Source: Emticicia soli (lineage in GTDB: Bacteria > Bacteroidota > Bacteroidia > Cytophagales > Spirosomataceae). Taken from it: a stretch of 64,000 bases of DNA. The DNA is taken from NCBI RefSeq assembly GCF_037860775.1, contig NZ_JBBEWC010000006.1, positions 1 through 64,000 on the forward strand. Reading direction: 5' to 3'. Both the position numbers and the translations under genes were made by a program. Position 1 is the first letter of the stretch, and each line of letters opens with the position of its first letter. Shown piece by piece: positions 43,106-52,802 of the stretch. Under the pieces are notes generated by a model. The model was given only the letters and a program-made list of their open reading frames with translations. It was not told the DNA's origin and ran no database searches.

Positions 43106-43624
43106 CTACCCCAACACCTCATACCGCTCTTTAATAATATTGAGGTGCCAGCGTTGATGCCCTGTAACAATAAAGCCCAATGCCAATACAGAATAAGACC
43201 CTCTGAACGATAGCCCACTTCTTTGCAGCATTTCTTCAGTAAACGAATTAAACATGGCTAAACTTGAAGCCCTTACTAAACTCAGTTCATCAATCAGGTC
43301 TTCTAGTGTTCGGTTGCTAGCGTCGGTATGTCGGGCATAAGATTCTTCATCAAAAGCCGGAAGTCGGGCGTTTTCGCCACGGGCAATGCACAATGCTCTG
43401 TAGGTCAGAATCCTTTCGGTGTCTATCATGTGTTGCAAAATATCTTTTATAGTCCATTTGTCGGGTGCATACACTTTGTCGCCTATGGCTTCCCATTTAT
43501 CAAGCGGCAATTGCTTCAATTCTTGCAGACTAATGGCAAATGCGTCTTTGAGCTCAACATCGTCGGTGAGGTTGATGTATCTCTCAAAAAATTCCGGCAT
43601 TGGGTAGATGTCAGTTCTTTTCAT
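43106..43624 (-). CDS. DinB-like/YfiT-type metal-dependent protein
   Basis: A 172-residue protein of the DinB four-helix bundle superfamily. The three expected histidine positions appear in DILQHMIDTERILT and in GHQRWHLNII near the C-terminus. Members bind a divalent metal and some transfer thiols such as bacillithiol; the substrate here is unknown. The neighbour on the same strand is a GlxA-type regulator 55 bp downstream of its stop in genome order, but a shared operon is uncertain. Confidence 0.88.
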   Translation of the reverse strand: MKRTDIYPMPEFFERYINLTDDVELKDAFAISLQELKQLPLDKWEAIGDKVYAPDKWTIKDILQHMIDTERILTYRALCIARGENARLPAFDEESYARHTDASNRTLEDLIDELSLVRASSLAMFNSFTEEMLQRSGLSFRGSYSVLALGFIVTGHQRWHLNIIKERYEVLG

Positions 43625-43679
43625 TGGTTTAATTGTTTTGTAATAACTGGTTTACATTAAACATAGCTTTTTCATAATT

Positions 43680-44606
43680 TCAAGATAATTGCTTCAACAA
43701 CCTCATAACATGCCTTTCGCTTTTCAGCCCGCAGGCTTTGGCAATCTGGCTGTGGGTCATGTCTGGCTTTTTAATGAGTGCTTTTATCTTCTCTTTCCGA
43801 ATCAGGGTTGTAAAATCATTGACCGAAATACCCGTTTCTTTTCTGAATACCCTCGTAAAATTTCGCGTACTCATGCAGGCAATCTCAGCCAAATCGGTAA
43901 GCGAGGTTTTCTGATGAATGTTTTCCTGTAGCCAGTCCTGCACCTTGTGCACACCAGAGTGTATGTGGTTTCGGTATTGTAAAAAAATACTCTGCTGAGC
44001 ATGGTGGCCTTGCCTGCGCATATAAATCACTAATTCACGCGCTACCTTATACGCAAAGAACTCGTCTTCCAACTGGCTTACAATGTGCAAGGCCAAATCA
44101 ATACCCGAAGTAACACCCGCACTGGTAAGTATATTGCCGTCTTCTATAAACAGAATATTCTCTACCACTTCTACATCAGGAAACAGCGTTTGCAATTGCG
44201 CTGTGCGTTTCCAGTGAGTAGTGCATTTACGGCCATCAAGCAGCCCCGCAAGGGCTAATGCAAATGCACCTGTACACACCGAGCATAAAATTACGCCTTG
44301 ATTGTGCGCCATTTTGAGCCACTCAAACAAATACTGTTTTGATTTGAATTCGTCAGATAAAAGATAAGACGTTTCAGCACCCGGAATAATCAGGTAATCG
44401 CCTGCTTTGAAGCTGATTTCATCTAAAGCCTTCACCTTACCAATCGGAAGTAAGGTAGAGGTATGAATATTAGTTTCGAAGGCACAATAGTCGATTTCTA
44501 TGCCAGAACCATAACATTTGGCTTCGTAAAATACCTGGTCAGCCCCTGCTAAATCGAGCAGTTGAATCTCGGGTAAAATCAGAAACACGATTTTTGTAGT
44601 AGCCAT
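43680..44606 (-). CDS. GlxA-family AraC-type transcriptional regulator
   Basis: A 308-residue regulator with an N-terminal DJ-1/PfpI-like domain (IPGAETSYLL, and the nucleophile-elbow segment LCSVCTGAFALALAG) and a C-terminal double helix-turn-helix of the AraC type (LTDLAEIACMSTRNFTRVF, then HSQIAKACGLKSERHVMRL). It probably senses a small metabolite through the first domain and controls unknown targets. A weak TAATTTTG -7 sequence lies just upstream of the start on the minus strand. Confidence 0.92.
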   Translation of the reverse strand: MATTKIVFLILPEIQLLDLAGADQVFYEAKCYGSGIEIDYCAFETNIHTSTLLPIGKVKALDEISFKAGDYLIIPGAETSYLLSDEFKSKQYLFEWLKMAHNQGVILCSVCTGAFALALAGLLDGRKCTTHWKRTAQLQTLFPDVEVVENILFIEDGNILTSAGVTSGIDLALHIVSQLEDEFFAYKVARELVIYMRRQGHHAQQSIFLQYRNHIHSGVHKVQDWLQENIHQKTSLTDLAEIACMSTRNFTRVFRKETGISVNDFTTLIRKEKIKALIKKPDMTHSQIAKACGLKSERHVMRLLKQLS

Positions 44607-44685
44607 TTAGCAATATTTTCTGCTACAAAATTAGTGTAAATACTCATATTGAAACAGACAACATTATGACATTTTGAGCCAAGAA

Positions 44686-45381
44686 TTATTTAACCGATTG
44701 GTTAATGATTTCGTAGAACGCTTGTCGGTAACTATCCGAAATCGGAATAAGGGTAGTATTGATGCGGATACGGTCTTTTTCTATCGAATCTATTTTATCG
44801 ATAGCCACCATATACGACTTATGTACTCGGCAAACAATGGCTGGCGGAATCTCCTGCTCAAAATCAGTAAAGGTCTGGAGCGTCATAATTTTTTTTGTGT
44901 GGGTATGTATGCGCCTGTAGTCGCCTTTGCCTTCAATAAAAAGCATTTCGTCGAACAGTACTTTTTCGAGCCTGTATTCGGTCTTTATAAAAATAAATTT
45001 CTTGGGTGTTATAATCTCTGTTTTAGTGAAAAAACCCTGCACCCTGTCTACTGCCTGCACAAAACGCTCAAAGGTAAAGGGTTTCAGCAGGTAATCGCTC
45101 ACTTTCAAATCGAAACCCTTAATCGCGTATTCGTGGTAAGCCGTTGTGAGTATTACCTGACTTTTGATATTGGCGGTCTCTAATAGTTTAATGCCCGAAA
45201 AATCGCCCAGATTAATATCCAGAAAAAGCAAATCGACCGATTGGGTTTTCAGAAAAACCAGTGCATCAATCGCATTGTCGAAAGTAGCCAACAGATTCAG
45301 AAAAGGCAGTTTCTGCACATAATTTTGTAAGCGTTCGGCGGCTAGTGGTTCGTCTTCTACTATGATACACCTAATCTTCAT
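44686..45381 (-). CDS. LytTR-family response regulator
   Basis: A 231-residue regulator with a receiver domain (IIVEDEPLAAERL; phosphoacceptor aspartate in LLFLDINLGDFSG) and a C-terminal LytTR DNA-binding domain (FIKTEYRLEKVLFDEMLFIEGKGDY, then RVHKSYMVAIDKIDSI). I chose the ATG at 45381 (MKIRCII); one three codons upstream is also possible. It overlaps the kinase stop by about 11 bases. Likely target is the adjacent ABC exporter, as in similar Bacteroidota clusters. Confidence 0.92.
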   Translation of the reverse strand: MKIRCIIVEDEPLAAERLQNYVQKLPFLNLLATFDNAIDALVFLKTQSVDLLFLDINLGDFSGIKLLETANIKSQVILTTAYHEYAIKGFDLKVSDYLLKPFTFERFVQAVDRVQGFFTKTEIITPKKFIFIKTEYRLEKVLFDEMLFIEGKGDYRRIHTHTKKIMTLQTFTDFEQEIPPAIVCRVHKSYMVAIDKIDSIEKDRIRINTTLIPISDSYRQAFYEIINQSVK

Positions 45382-46432
45382 GAATCTCAATTGTTAATTT
45401 CACACTATAAATATCAGTGTTTTTATTGATTATGAGCGAATGTTTTTCGGGATAAAGCAATTCGAGGCGTCTCTTTATCAATTCATTCCCCAAGCCGCCA
45501 AATTCCTGTTTCAGTTCCGATACCGAATACCTGTTTATACATTCAAATACAATTTGTGCTTGGTCTATTTCAATTCGTATCTTTATTATATTCTCATTCT
45601 TTTTGTTATCGGCATGTTTAAAAGCATTTTCAATAAACGGCAGCAGTATCATCGGCGAAATCTGTACCTGTTCGGCATTACCTTCAACCTTAAAATCAAC
45701 AAAGTTAGGGTTAGCCGTTCTGATTTTTTGTAGGTCGATGTACTTTTCGATATAAGCCAGTTCGTTGCGCAGAGGTATTTTTTCGTTCTTGGTTTCGTAA
45801 AGCATAAAGCGCATAATATCTGACAACTTATTGAGATACAACGATGCTTTCTCGGCATTCTTCGTTATCAGCACATCAATATTATTGAGGGTATTAAACA
45901 AAAAATGCGGGCTAATCTGTGTTTTTATCAGTGCCAATTCCATTTCAAAATTCCTACGCATCAACTCTTCTTTCCACTTCAACTCGGCATACCATCTGAT
46001 AAACCCTCTGGTGAGCAAACCCATGCCGCCATTCAGAATGGCTATTATTGCAATTACAATAAGAATGGTTATGATGGCCACTATGTTCTCATTAAATACG
46101 CCCGGCCCTATGCCATAATAATGCAGCAATGTAATAACAGAGCCACTAATGAGGCTACTTACAATAGCAGTTAGAATACCAAACACAAACAAAAGCAGAA
46201 TATTGCGCTTAATTAAAAATCTATCAAAAAGCAGGCTATAGAAGGTATAAAAGCCTAATATAGCCGGCAATAAAGCAAAAGCTGCCAAGAATGCCACGAA
46301 TCGATAATCTTTAAAAAATAGTTGAGATTGCAGCCGTGTTCCTATCTGGAGGCATAGTAAAATAATAAATAACAAAAATAAGTACAGCCCCCAATAACCC
46401 ATGTGCAGCGATACAACAACTATTTTTTTCAT
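45371..46432 (-). CDS. LytS-type sensor histidine kinase
   Basis: A 353-residue membrane kinase of the His_kinase (PF06580) class. About four N-terminal membrane helices are followed by the histidine box in KTQISPHFLFNTLNNIDVLI and a HATPase region (PFIENAFKHA, FGGLGNELIKRRL). It pairs with the LytTR regulator just downstream and lies 4 bp downstream of the ABC permease gene, so the ABC exporter and this system form one transcription unit. The signal is unknown; antibiotic or envelope stress is common for this layout. Confidence 0.9.
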   Translation of the reverse strand: MKKIVVVSLHMGYWGLYLFLLFIILLCLQIGTRLQSQLFFKDYRFVAFLAAFALLPAILGFYTFYSLLFDRFLIKRNILLLFVFGILTAIVSSLISGSVITLLHYYGIGPGVFNENIVAIITILIVIAIIAILNGGMGLLTRGFIRWYAELKWKEELMRRNFEMELALIKTQISPHFLFNTLNNIDVLITKNAEKASLYLNKLSDIMRFMLYETKNEKIPLRNELAYIEKYIDLQKIRTANPNFVDFKVEGNAEQVQISPMILLPFIENAFKHADNKKNENIIKIRIEIDQAQIVFECINRYSVSELKQEFGGLGNELIKRRLELLYPEKHSLIINKNTDIYSVKLTIEIHED

Positions 46433-46436
46433 ACCA

Positions 46437-47216
46437 TCAGCCTTTTTCTTTTTTGTTAATAAACAACAAATAGCTCAATAAAGTAAAGCCCACAAAATAG
46501 CCTAATGCCCAATAATGGAAATTTACCTGATTTGGGCCTATCTTTGTTTGTCGGAGCGAAAAGAAATAATAAGGACAATAGCTATATGGCATTGTATAGC
46601 CATATTGCCAATTCATGGCTATTAACGAAGCCAGCAATAAACCGATACCTAAGCCCAACGGCACCAGAAAGTTTTTGAATTGCAAACTTATAAGGTATTG
46701 AAGTGCTACAATGGGCAAACAATCTAAGAAGAAAAGCGATGTGGTTTTAAACATGAACGCAAACGGCAAAGTGCGTTGGTAGAAATCGGCCCCGCCGTGT
46801 ATAAGGGCAGGTATGAGTGCCGACAGATAAATGCCGACATTAAATAATACAAAAAACTGCAAAAGCATAACGATAATAACCGCAAACTTGCTAAAAAATA
46901 TTACGCTCAGGCTTTGTGGTGTGGTATTGAGTTGCTTCCATGTATTGTTTTTGAACTCTAGCTGTGTAACAAGGCTTGTTGCCATTACTACGCCTAGCGG
47001 CAAAAGCAAAAGCGCCATAAACTGCCAGCTACGATTCATGAGTACATCCCAGAACATTGGACTTTTCAGCTCGCCCAGAAAATCTTTCGGATAAAAAATA
47101 CCTCTTGCCATAAAGATAAGCGGAATAAAAAAACCGCCTATAAATACCAGCCAGAAAGCCAACGTACCTTTCTTTTTGAGCCATTCGCTCTGAAAACTAT
47201 GTATAAAACTCTGCAT
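46437..47216 (-). CDS. ABC-2 type transporter permease
   Basis: A 259-residue integral membrane protein with about six helices and the ABC-2 style N-terminal amphipathic segment (SFQSEWLKKKGTLAFWLVF). It is 3 bp from the ATPase gene. Together they resemble the NatA/B or lantibiotic-immunity exporters of Bacteroidota. The cargo is unknown. Confidence 0.85.
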   Translation of the reverse strand: MQSFIHSFQSEWLKKKGTLAFWLVFIGGFFIPLIFMARGIFYPKDFLGELKSPMFWDVLMNRSWQFMALLLLPLGVVMATSLVTQLEFKNNTWKQLNTTPQSLSVIFFSKFAVIIVMLLQFFVLFNVGIYLSALIPALIHGGADFYQRTLPFAFMFKTTSLFFLDCLPIVALQYLISLQFKNFLVPLGLGIGLLLASLIAMNWQYGYTMPYSYCPYYFFSLRQTKIGPNQVNFHYWALGYFVGFTLLSYLLFINKKEKG

Positions 47217-47219
47217 AAA

Positions 47220-48125
47220 TCAATTGTTGGTTAGGTTCATAAAAATACTCTCGAGGTCGTTTTCTATTGCTCTGATGCCATACACCTCAATACTATTAGC
47301 CACTAAGGTTTGGTTAATTTGAGCAATAGCTTGTTTCGATAATTGCGCAGCTACAATGCGCTCTTTTTCAATCTGAGCTTCAATTTTTTGTTGATGCATC
47401 AGTTGCAAAGCCTGTGCATTGTTGTTGGTATCAAAATAAATGGTAGACGCTGCATGTTGGCGTTTCATTAGCTCGGTGAGCGAACTTTCAAAAAGCATTC
47501 GGCCTTTGTTGATAATGCCTACATCGGTAACCAGTTTTTCGATTTCACCCAACAAATGGCTCGAAATAATGATAGTAATACCATGCTGCTGATTAAGCGT
47601 TTTGAGTAATTCTCTCATCTCTACAATTCCGCTGGGGTCAAGGCCATTGGTGGGCTCATCAAGAATCAATAACGACGGATTATGCAGTAAGGCAACGGCA
47701 ATGCCCAGGCGTTGTTTCATACCTAGTGAAAACTGCCCTGCTTTTTTGCGGCCTGTATGGGCAAGACCCACCATTTGTAGCACTTCGGCAATACGGTTTT
47801 CGGGCGATTGGTAAACTTTTTGCCAGACTTTCAGGTTCTCAACCGCTGTCAGATGCCCATAGAGCGAAGGACTTTCGATGAGGGAGCCTATCTTGCTCAG
47901 AATCTCAATACGGTGCTTATCAAAAGCCTTTCCGAAAATCTCGATTTCGCCTTTTTGTTTTTTAATGAGCCCCAGAATCAGGCGTAATGTAGTGGTTTTA
48001 CCAGCGCCATTAGGCCCCAGAAAACCATAGATACTGCCCTCGGGCACATTGAGGTTAATGTTGTTTAAGACGTACTCCTGATTCGAAAACTGGTATGATA
48101 CGTCTCGTACTTGAATGCTTGTCAT
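47220..48125 (-). CDS. ABC transporter ATP-binding protein
   Basis: A 301-residue ATPase with Walker A (GPNGAGKTT), the ABC signature in FSLGMKQRLG, Walker B LLILDEPTNGLDPSG and a switch histidine in IISSHLLGEI. The C-terminal extension is typical of exporters of the ABC-2 group. I chose the start at 48125 (MTSIQV); an ATG 14 codons upstream adds a hydrophobic tail and is less likely. First gene of the exporter/LytS-LytTR unit. Confidence 0.92.
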   Translation of the reverse strand: MTSIQVRDVSYQFSNQEYVLNNINLNVPEGSIYGFLGPNGAGKTTTLRLILGLIKKQKGEIEIFGKAFDKHRIEILSKIGSLIESPSLYGHLTAVENLKVWQKVYQSPENRIAEVLQMVGLAHTGRKKAGQFSLGMKQRLGIAVALLHNPSLLILDEPTNGLDPSGIVEMRELLKTLNQQHGITIIISSHLLGEIEKLVTDVGIINKGRMLFESSLTELMKRQHAASTIYFDTNNNAQALQLMHQQKIEAQIEKERIVAAQLSKQAIAQINQTLVANSIEVYGIRAIENDLESIFMNLTNN

Positions 48126-48320
48126 AATAGCTTTTTTTATGATAAAATTAATCACTAAAGCAAGCACATGTAAACAATATTAGGTCAGTAGGTCGATTTC
48201 ATCGGTTAAATGGGAAGTTTGTCAGGTAAAAATCTTATGGTCTGTAAATGCTTCGGAAGTAAATTTTAAAAATAATGCAAAAAAATTACAACCATTGGGC
48301 AGCTTGTTGCATCATAAAGT

Positions 48321-48340
48321 AAAAACACTTTTGTGTTTTT
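48321..48340. repeat. Short perfect hairpin between divergent genes
   Basis: AAAAACAC and GTGTTTTT flank a TTTT loop, an 8-bp perfect stem. It lies 27 bp upstream of the barrel-protein start. It overlaps CACTTTTG, one base away from a TAnnTTTG box, so it may be part of a promoter instead of a terminator. Confidence 0.5.
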
Positions 48341-48366
48341 ACCACTAATAGTACCAAAACCCTTTT

Positions 48367-49083
48367 ATGAAAAAGCAATTACTTATAACAACCCAAAAGA
48401 GCGTGCGCTCGGCTATGCTGTTTGTTCTATTCAGCTTCGTTTATACAACAATTACACAGGCGCAAAAAGGTTTTAGTTATGGGCTCAAAGCAGGCTTAAA
48501 CCTGTCTACTTCTTCATACAACCGTTTTTTTACCGACAAAAAAGTGCTTAAGCCAGGTTTTCAGATAGGCATTACTGGTGAATATGGCTTTACTGATGCC
48601 TTATTTTTACAATCAGAACTAGCCTTTACAACCAAAGGGGCTGAGTATCGTGGGGCTGAATCTTGGATTGGCGGTACTAATCCACCCATAACACATTGGC
48701 GAAATATTTTTACACAAAACTATGTACAGATACCGCTTAAAGTTGCCTACAAGTTCGATGCAGGTGCCGACCTCAAACTTTTTGTTAATGCCGGAGGCTA
48801 TGCCGCCTATGGTATCAGCGGGACAGACAAAACCAAAAACCGCTACACAAAGGTTGATAGACCCGATGACGAAAGTGTCGCTTATCCGTTTAAAGAAGGG
48901 GCTTTGAAGCGATTTGATACAGGCGCACTACTAGGTTTTGGTGCTGAATATAAACGCTTTACCTTAGATATTAACTACGAGCATGGGCTTGCTGATATAG
49001 GTGCGCAGCTATCTAATAGTGTCTACGATTTTGAATATCACAACCGCAATATTGCTTTTACGCTAGGGTACAGAATCAGGTAG
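48367..49083 (+). CDS. PorT-like outer-membrane beta-barrel protein
   Basis: A 238-residue protein with a signal peptide ending around TITQAQ and the barrel start GFSYGLKAGLNLSTSSYNR typical of the outer-membrane beta-barrel family (PF13568). The C-terminal strand ends in aromatic and hydrophobic residues (IAFTLGYRIR). Eight strands are likely. Such small barrels are abundant in Bacteroidota and their individual roles are mostly unknown. Confidence 0.88.
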   Translation: MKKQLLITTQKSVRSAMLFVLFSFVYTTITQAQKGFSYGLKAGLNLSTSSYNRFFTDKKVLKPGFQIGITGEYGFTDALFLQSELAFTTKGAEYRGAESWIGGTNPPITHWRNIFTQNYVQIPLKVAYKFDAGADLKLFVNAGGYAAYGISGTDKTKNRYTKVDRPDDESVAYPFKEGALKRFDTGALLGFGAEYKRFTLDINYEHGLADIGAQLSNSVYDFEYHNRNIAFTLGYRIR

Positions 49084-49156
49084 AATAAAAATTTTACTTG
49101 CATTCCAACTATTTGCTTACGTATAGTATCATTGTATAAAACCCCATCTATCATTC

Positions 49157-49672
49157 ATGAAAAAGCTATTACTAGGCTTTAGCCTTTTGTCATTGTTATA
49201 TTTAAGCTCGTGCAAACCATCTGACCAAGATGATGTGCAGGCACTAAAAACATTTAAGGCAGAATCTATTGTTGATTTCGACTGTCTTTATAAGTCGGCT
49301 GATGTACCATTGACAATTGCCGATGTGAAGAAGGAGATTTACGGCGAATGGCAAATGAAAGGTATCATTGCTATGGTACAGTCAGACGCAGAAATACCTG
49401 ATGTAAAACTGGTTATTTCACAAAAAAGTGATGGCAAACAATTGGCCGAAATCTTGAACGACGGGAAGTTGGCTTACAGCTCAACTTTTGATTTAGAACA
49501 AAATAGCCATGAAAAATTAAAATGGGTAACCATAAAGCCAGACAGAGAATATTTTAATGATAGTACCTATAATTTTATCAGAGGTAGTATCAGAATTTGT
49601 CCGGGTGAGTTACTGATTGATAACGGAATGGCATTTGATGCCCCTGCGTTTCTGTTCAGAAAGAATAAATAA
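49157..49672 (+). CDS. Lipoprotein of unknown function
   Basis: A 171-residue protein with a clear lipoprotein signal (LLSLLYLSSC). The mature part has the alternating pattern of a small beta barrel or sandwich (GKLAYSSTFDLEQ). It follows the barrel gene after 73 bp and may be cotranscribed. No family was recognised. Confidence 0.7.
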   Translation: MKKLLLGFSLLSLLYLSSCKPSDQDDVQALKTFKAESIVDFDCLYKSADVPLTIADVKKEIYGEWQMKGIIAMVQSDAEIPDVKLVISQKSDGKQLAEILNDGKLAYSSTFDLEQNSHEKLKWVTIKPDREYFNDSTYNFIRGSIRICPGELLIDNGMAFDAPAFLFRKNK

Positions 49673-49737
49673 TTGTACGTATTAATCTATTATATAAATG
49701 TTGGGAGACTCTGTAACAGGAAGCCTCCCTTTAGTTT

Positions 49738-50097
49738 TTATTCGTAGCCGTTTCTCACTACCAATTCCCCACCTTTTTCAAAAGTTAGTTCAAGCATATT
49801 GTTTGCCAATAGCTTGATTGTTACGCCTTTTCTGGTCTGAAAGAAATGTGCTTTAAAAGGCAGTTTCAAACGGGTTTTGCCGCCTTTTTCGGCCACTATT
49901 TTTATGGCATCAACCTGCCCTGCCTCTTTATTGGCACTTACCAGAAAAACCCCTTTTTTGTCGAGATGTGTAAAGCTAACCTCATGCCAATCTTTAGGCA
50001 ACTGAATAAACTTCAAATCAATAATTTTACCTGAAACCTGCCCAAAAGTGGTGATAGCGCTTAAAAAGGATATGCTTATGAAAGTGGCTATTTTCAT
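49738..50097 (-). CDS. Small secreted domain protein, possibly a glycosidase-accessory fragment
   Basis: A 119-residue protein with a signal peptide (ISFLSAITTFGQ) and an all-beta domain. The segment DAIKIVAEKGGKTRLKLPF resembles the C-terminal beta domain seen in some glycoside hydrolases (GH95-like), as if the domain had been detached. This is a pattern impression only and needs a profile search. It lies downstream of the PQQ dehydrogenase gene and could be a remnant of a larger enzyme. Confidence 0.5.
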   Translation of the reverse strand: MKIATFISISFLSAITTFGQVSGKIIDLKFIQLPKDWHEVSFTHLDKKGVFLVSANKEAGQVDAIKIVAEKGGKTRLKLPFKAHFFQTRKGVTIKLLANNMLELTFEKGGELVVRNGYE

Positions 50098-50130
50098 GTT
50101 CTTTTGGTTTAACTGTAATGAAAAATGTAT

Positions 50131-50165
50131 TTCCGTAGAGATACCAAGCTGGCACCTCTACGGAA
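50131..50165. repeat. REP-like palindrome (GTAGAGA family)
   Basis: A perfect 10-bp stem TTCCGTAGAG / CTCTACGGAA with a 15-base loop containing CCAAGCTGG. The flanking TAGAGA / CTCTA sequences link it to the pair at 55052-55179. It lies between the PQQ dehydrogenase stop and the small-domain gene start and may end transcription. Confidence 0.7.
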
Positions 50166-50173
50166 ACATGATA

Positions 50174-52324
50174 CTACGGCAAGGCAAACGCTACATATCT
50201 ATCGCCTGATTTGCTTTTTAGTTTGCCGCCGCCGCAGGCTATTACTACGTATTGCTTCCCGTTTATAGCATATACACTTGGCGAAGCATATCCGGCGGCT
50301 GGGAGTTTATACTGCCACAGAATTTTACCCGTTTTACGGTCGAATGCCCTGAATTGCTCATCTTTTGAGGACGCAATGAATATCAGGCCTCCGGCTGTTA
50401 CGGCGCCACAACCATAATTATCTGTTCCGGTTGGTGCAATTCCCTTGGCTGTTAGCTCCGGATATTCACCCAGTGGTACTTGCCATTGGCGTTTGCCTGT
50501 GTTCATATCTATTGCGGTGAGTGTTCCCCAAGGAGGCGTACTTACCGGATAGCCGTCTGTATCATACCAACGATTATACCCCGTATGTGTGTATGGCACA
50601 GTAGATAATTTCGACTGATTGTTACCTGCCTGCGCTGTTGAGTTTTTACCTCCCAGAAAATCGATAATGGCTTTGCGGTCTTGTTCTTTTATTTGGGTAA
50701 AAGCGGGCATCATGCCTCTGCCCTTTGCCAGAATCTGTAAAATACCTTCGTTGTTGTACTTATTTGTTATGCCCAATAAGCCCGGTATTGTTCCATCGTG
50801 GTTCCCCTCACGGTCGGCACCGTGGCAGGCAGCGCAATAGGTTTGGTAAAGTTGTTTACCCGTTATACTGGCTTTGCTGGCACTATAATTAGGCGCATCA
50901 ATGATTGAACTGAAAACCGGATTCTCTTTGGCCGGCACATACATAATGCTGTTTTCGTCAACGGCTGCGCCGCCCCATTGTGCGCCTCCATCACTACCGG
51001 GAAAAAAGAGTGTGCGCTCCCGACCTAGTGGTATAAACGGGCTGCCTGTATTAGACTTTTTCAGTATTTCAATAATCTCATCTTTGTTCGATGCCAAGGG
51101 GTTTACATCGGCTACCGTAAAACGCTGGCGAGTAAAAGGCTCAGGCAAAAGCGGAATAGGTTGGGTTAAAGCCGCTTTTTCTCCTGGAATCTCCGATGCC
51201 GGAAATGGCCGCTCTTCAATCGGGAAAAGAGGCTTGCCTGTTACCCTATCAAAAACAAAAGTAAAGCCCTGTTTGCTTACTACTGAAACCGCATCTATCT
51301 TTTTGCCATTCTGGGTAATGGTAAACAAATTAGGCGGTGCCGGAATATCTCTATCCCAAATATCATGGTGCACCGTCTGGAAATGCCATAGACGCTTGCC
51401 CGTTGTGGCATTGAGTGCTATTATACAATTGGCAAACAGGTTATCGCCTTTGCGGTTGCCGCCATAAAAATCAAAAGCTGCCGAACCAGTGGGGATATAC
51501 ACGATACCACGCTGGCGGTCGATAGCCATGCCCATCCAGCTATTAGCACCGCCAATGTTCTGATAATTTTGTTTTTCCCATGTATTATAGCCATATTCTC
51601 CCGGCCGGGGAATTGTGCGGAATGTCCAGACTTTATGCCCTGTTTTTACATCATAAGCCCGAATATCGCCTAGCAATGCCGAGGCACTTTCTGATACCCT
51701 TGTGCCTACAATCAGAATATTCTTAAAAACCGTTGGCGGCGTATTAGCCACCACATAGTCATCGGCCCCGGGGCGTTTAATTCCATCTATCAGGTTAATT
51801 TTACCATTATTGCCAAAGGTGCTTATCGGCTGCCCATCTTTTGCATTAAGGGCATACATAAAAGCACCATAGGCAAAGAAAATCCGGGCTTCTTTTCCGT
51901 CTGTCCAGTAGCTTACGCCTCGGCTGGTCATGTTAAAAGTGTCATCGTTCAGGCGGGTTTTCCATATTTCTTTACCCGTAGCGGCTTCTAAAGCAAAAGC
52001 CTGCGAGCCTGCCGAAACGCCATACAGCACTCCTTTAATAATAATCGGGTTACACTGCATCTGAGTCGTATTTTTTACGGTATCAGCTCCACCCGATGCA
52101 TACGCCCATGCGGGTTTCAGATTAGACACATTTTTGGTATTGATTTGTGTAAGCGGCGAAAAATGGTTCTTGTCGGCTCCACCATTATATTCTGTCCAAT
52201 CGGTGTCGGGTACATTATTGTTGGTGGCACTTAAAGCGATAAAAGCAACAATTAATACAACTGCAAGGAGTTTAAGCGAAAAAGAAAAGCGCAGTTTTCG
52301 CTTGGGTTGTTGGTTTAGTTTCAT
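50174..52324 (-). CDS. PQQ-dependent dehydrogenase with cytochrome c domain
   Basis: A 716-residue periplasmic or membrane-anchored enzyme. An N-terminal hydrophobic helix (about 14-31) precedes an eight-bladed quinoprotein propeller (WTEYNGGADKNHFSPLTQI and DWTEYNG-like W motifs, GYNTWEKQNYQN, WHFQTVHHDIWDRD). A cytochrome c domain with CAACHG (about residue 496) and a later methionine-containing ligand region (RGMMPAF) is inserted before the last blades. The order of domains matches the quinohaemoprotein glucose/alcohol dehydrogenase group; the substrate may be glucose or another sugar. It starts after a 478-bp spacer from the sugar genes. Confidence 0.9.
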   Translation of the reverse strand: MKLNQQPKRKLRFSFSLKLLAVVLIVAFIALSATNNNVPDTDWTEYNGGADKNHFSPLTQINTKNVSNLKPAWAYASGGADTVKNTTQMQCNPIIIKGVLYGVSAGSQAFALEAATGKEIWKTRLNDDTFNMTSRGVSYWTDGKEARIFFAYGAFMYALNAKDGQPISTFGNNGKINLIDGIKRPGADDYVVANTPPTVFKNILIVGTRVSESASALLGDIRAYDVKTGHKVWTFRTIPRPGEYGYNTWEKQNYQNIGGANSWMGMAIDRQRGIVYIPTGSAAFDFYGGNRKGDNLFANCIIALNATTGKRLWHFQTVHHDIWDRDIPAPPNLFTITQNGKKIDAVSVVSKQGFTFVFDRVTGKPLFPIEERPFPASEIPGEKAALTQPIPLLPEPFTRQRFTVADVNPLASNKDEIIEILKKSNTGSPFIPLGRERTLFFPGSDGGAQWGGAAVDENSIMYVPAKENPVFSSIIDAPNYSASKASITGKQLYQTYCAACHGADREGNHDGTIPGLLGITNKYNNEGILQILAKGRGMMPAFTQIKEQDRKAIIDFLGGKNSTAQAGNNQSKLSTVPYTHTGYNRWYDTDGYPVSTPPWGTLTAIDMNTGKRQWQVPLGEYPELTAKGIAPTGTDNYGCGAVTAGGLIFIASSKDEQFRAFDRKTGKILWQYKLPAAGYASPSVYAINGKQYVVIACGGGKLKSKSGDRYVAFALP

Positions 52325-52802
52325 AATAAATCAGGGTAATGGCAATATGCACGCACAGTTTTACAACTAGCTGCTGGCTAGCTGGTCTGTAAGTTCATAT
52401 TTTATTTTTTGTTGAATAGAGTTCTCAAAATTAACAAAAATCGAAGCATATACTACTAAATTATTCGTGTAGTTTTTAACTCGCTACCAACAAAACCATG
52501 CACTATTCTATATATCTAAGGTCAAGTATTTTGCTCGATTAAAAATTTACAAATACCCCACAAAAATTTAAAATTCCGGTCATGTACAGTGGTATCTTTT
52601 TAACGATAAGCAGTATTGTAAATGTGAGTAGAAACTAGGCAGTTTACTCACAGTTATGTGGTACTAAACCCCATACAAAACACAAAAATATTTGAGCATT
52701 AATTAATCAATTACGCCATACAAAAACTATACACTGTTGGGTGTCGGACTTTATATATACCATAAAGCCTTATAGACCAATGGGCGAATAAATCTAAATA
52801 CT
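52325..52802. promoter_or_regulatory. Divergent spacer between PQQ dehydrogenase and ROK genes
   Basis: About 480 bp, AT-rich, without a gene. The only notable structure is a short dyad around CTAGCTGCTGGCTAGCTGG near 52367-52385. No exact TAnnTTTG element with an upstream partner was found for either side. Confidence 0.35.

Noticed and set aside
50901..51467. A 188-codon plus-strand frame opposite the PQQ dehydrogenase gene
   Set aside because: Antisense shadow of a strongly supported gene.
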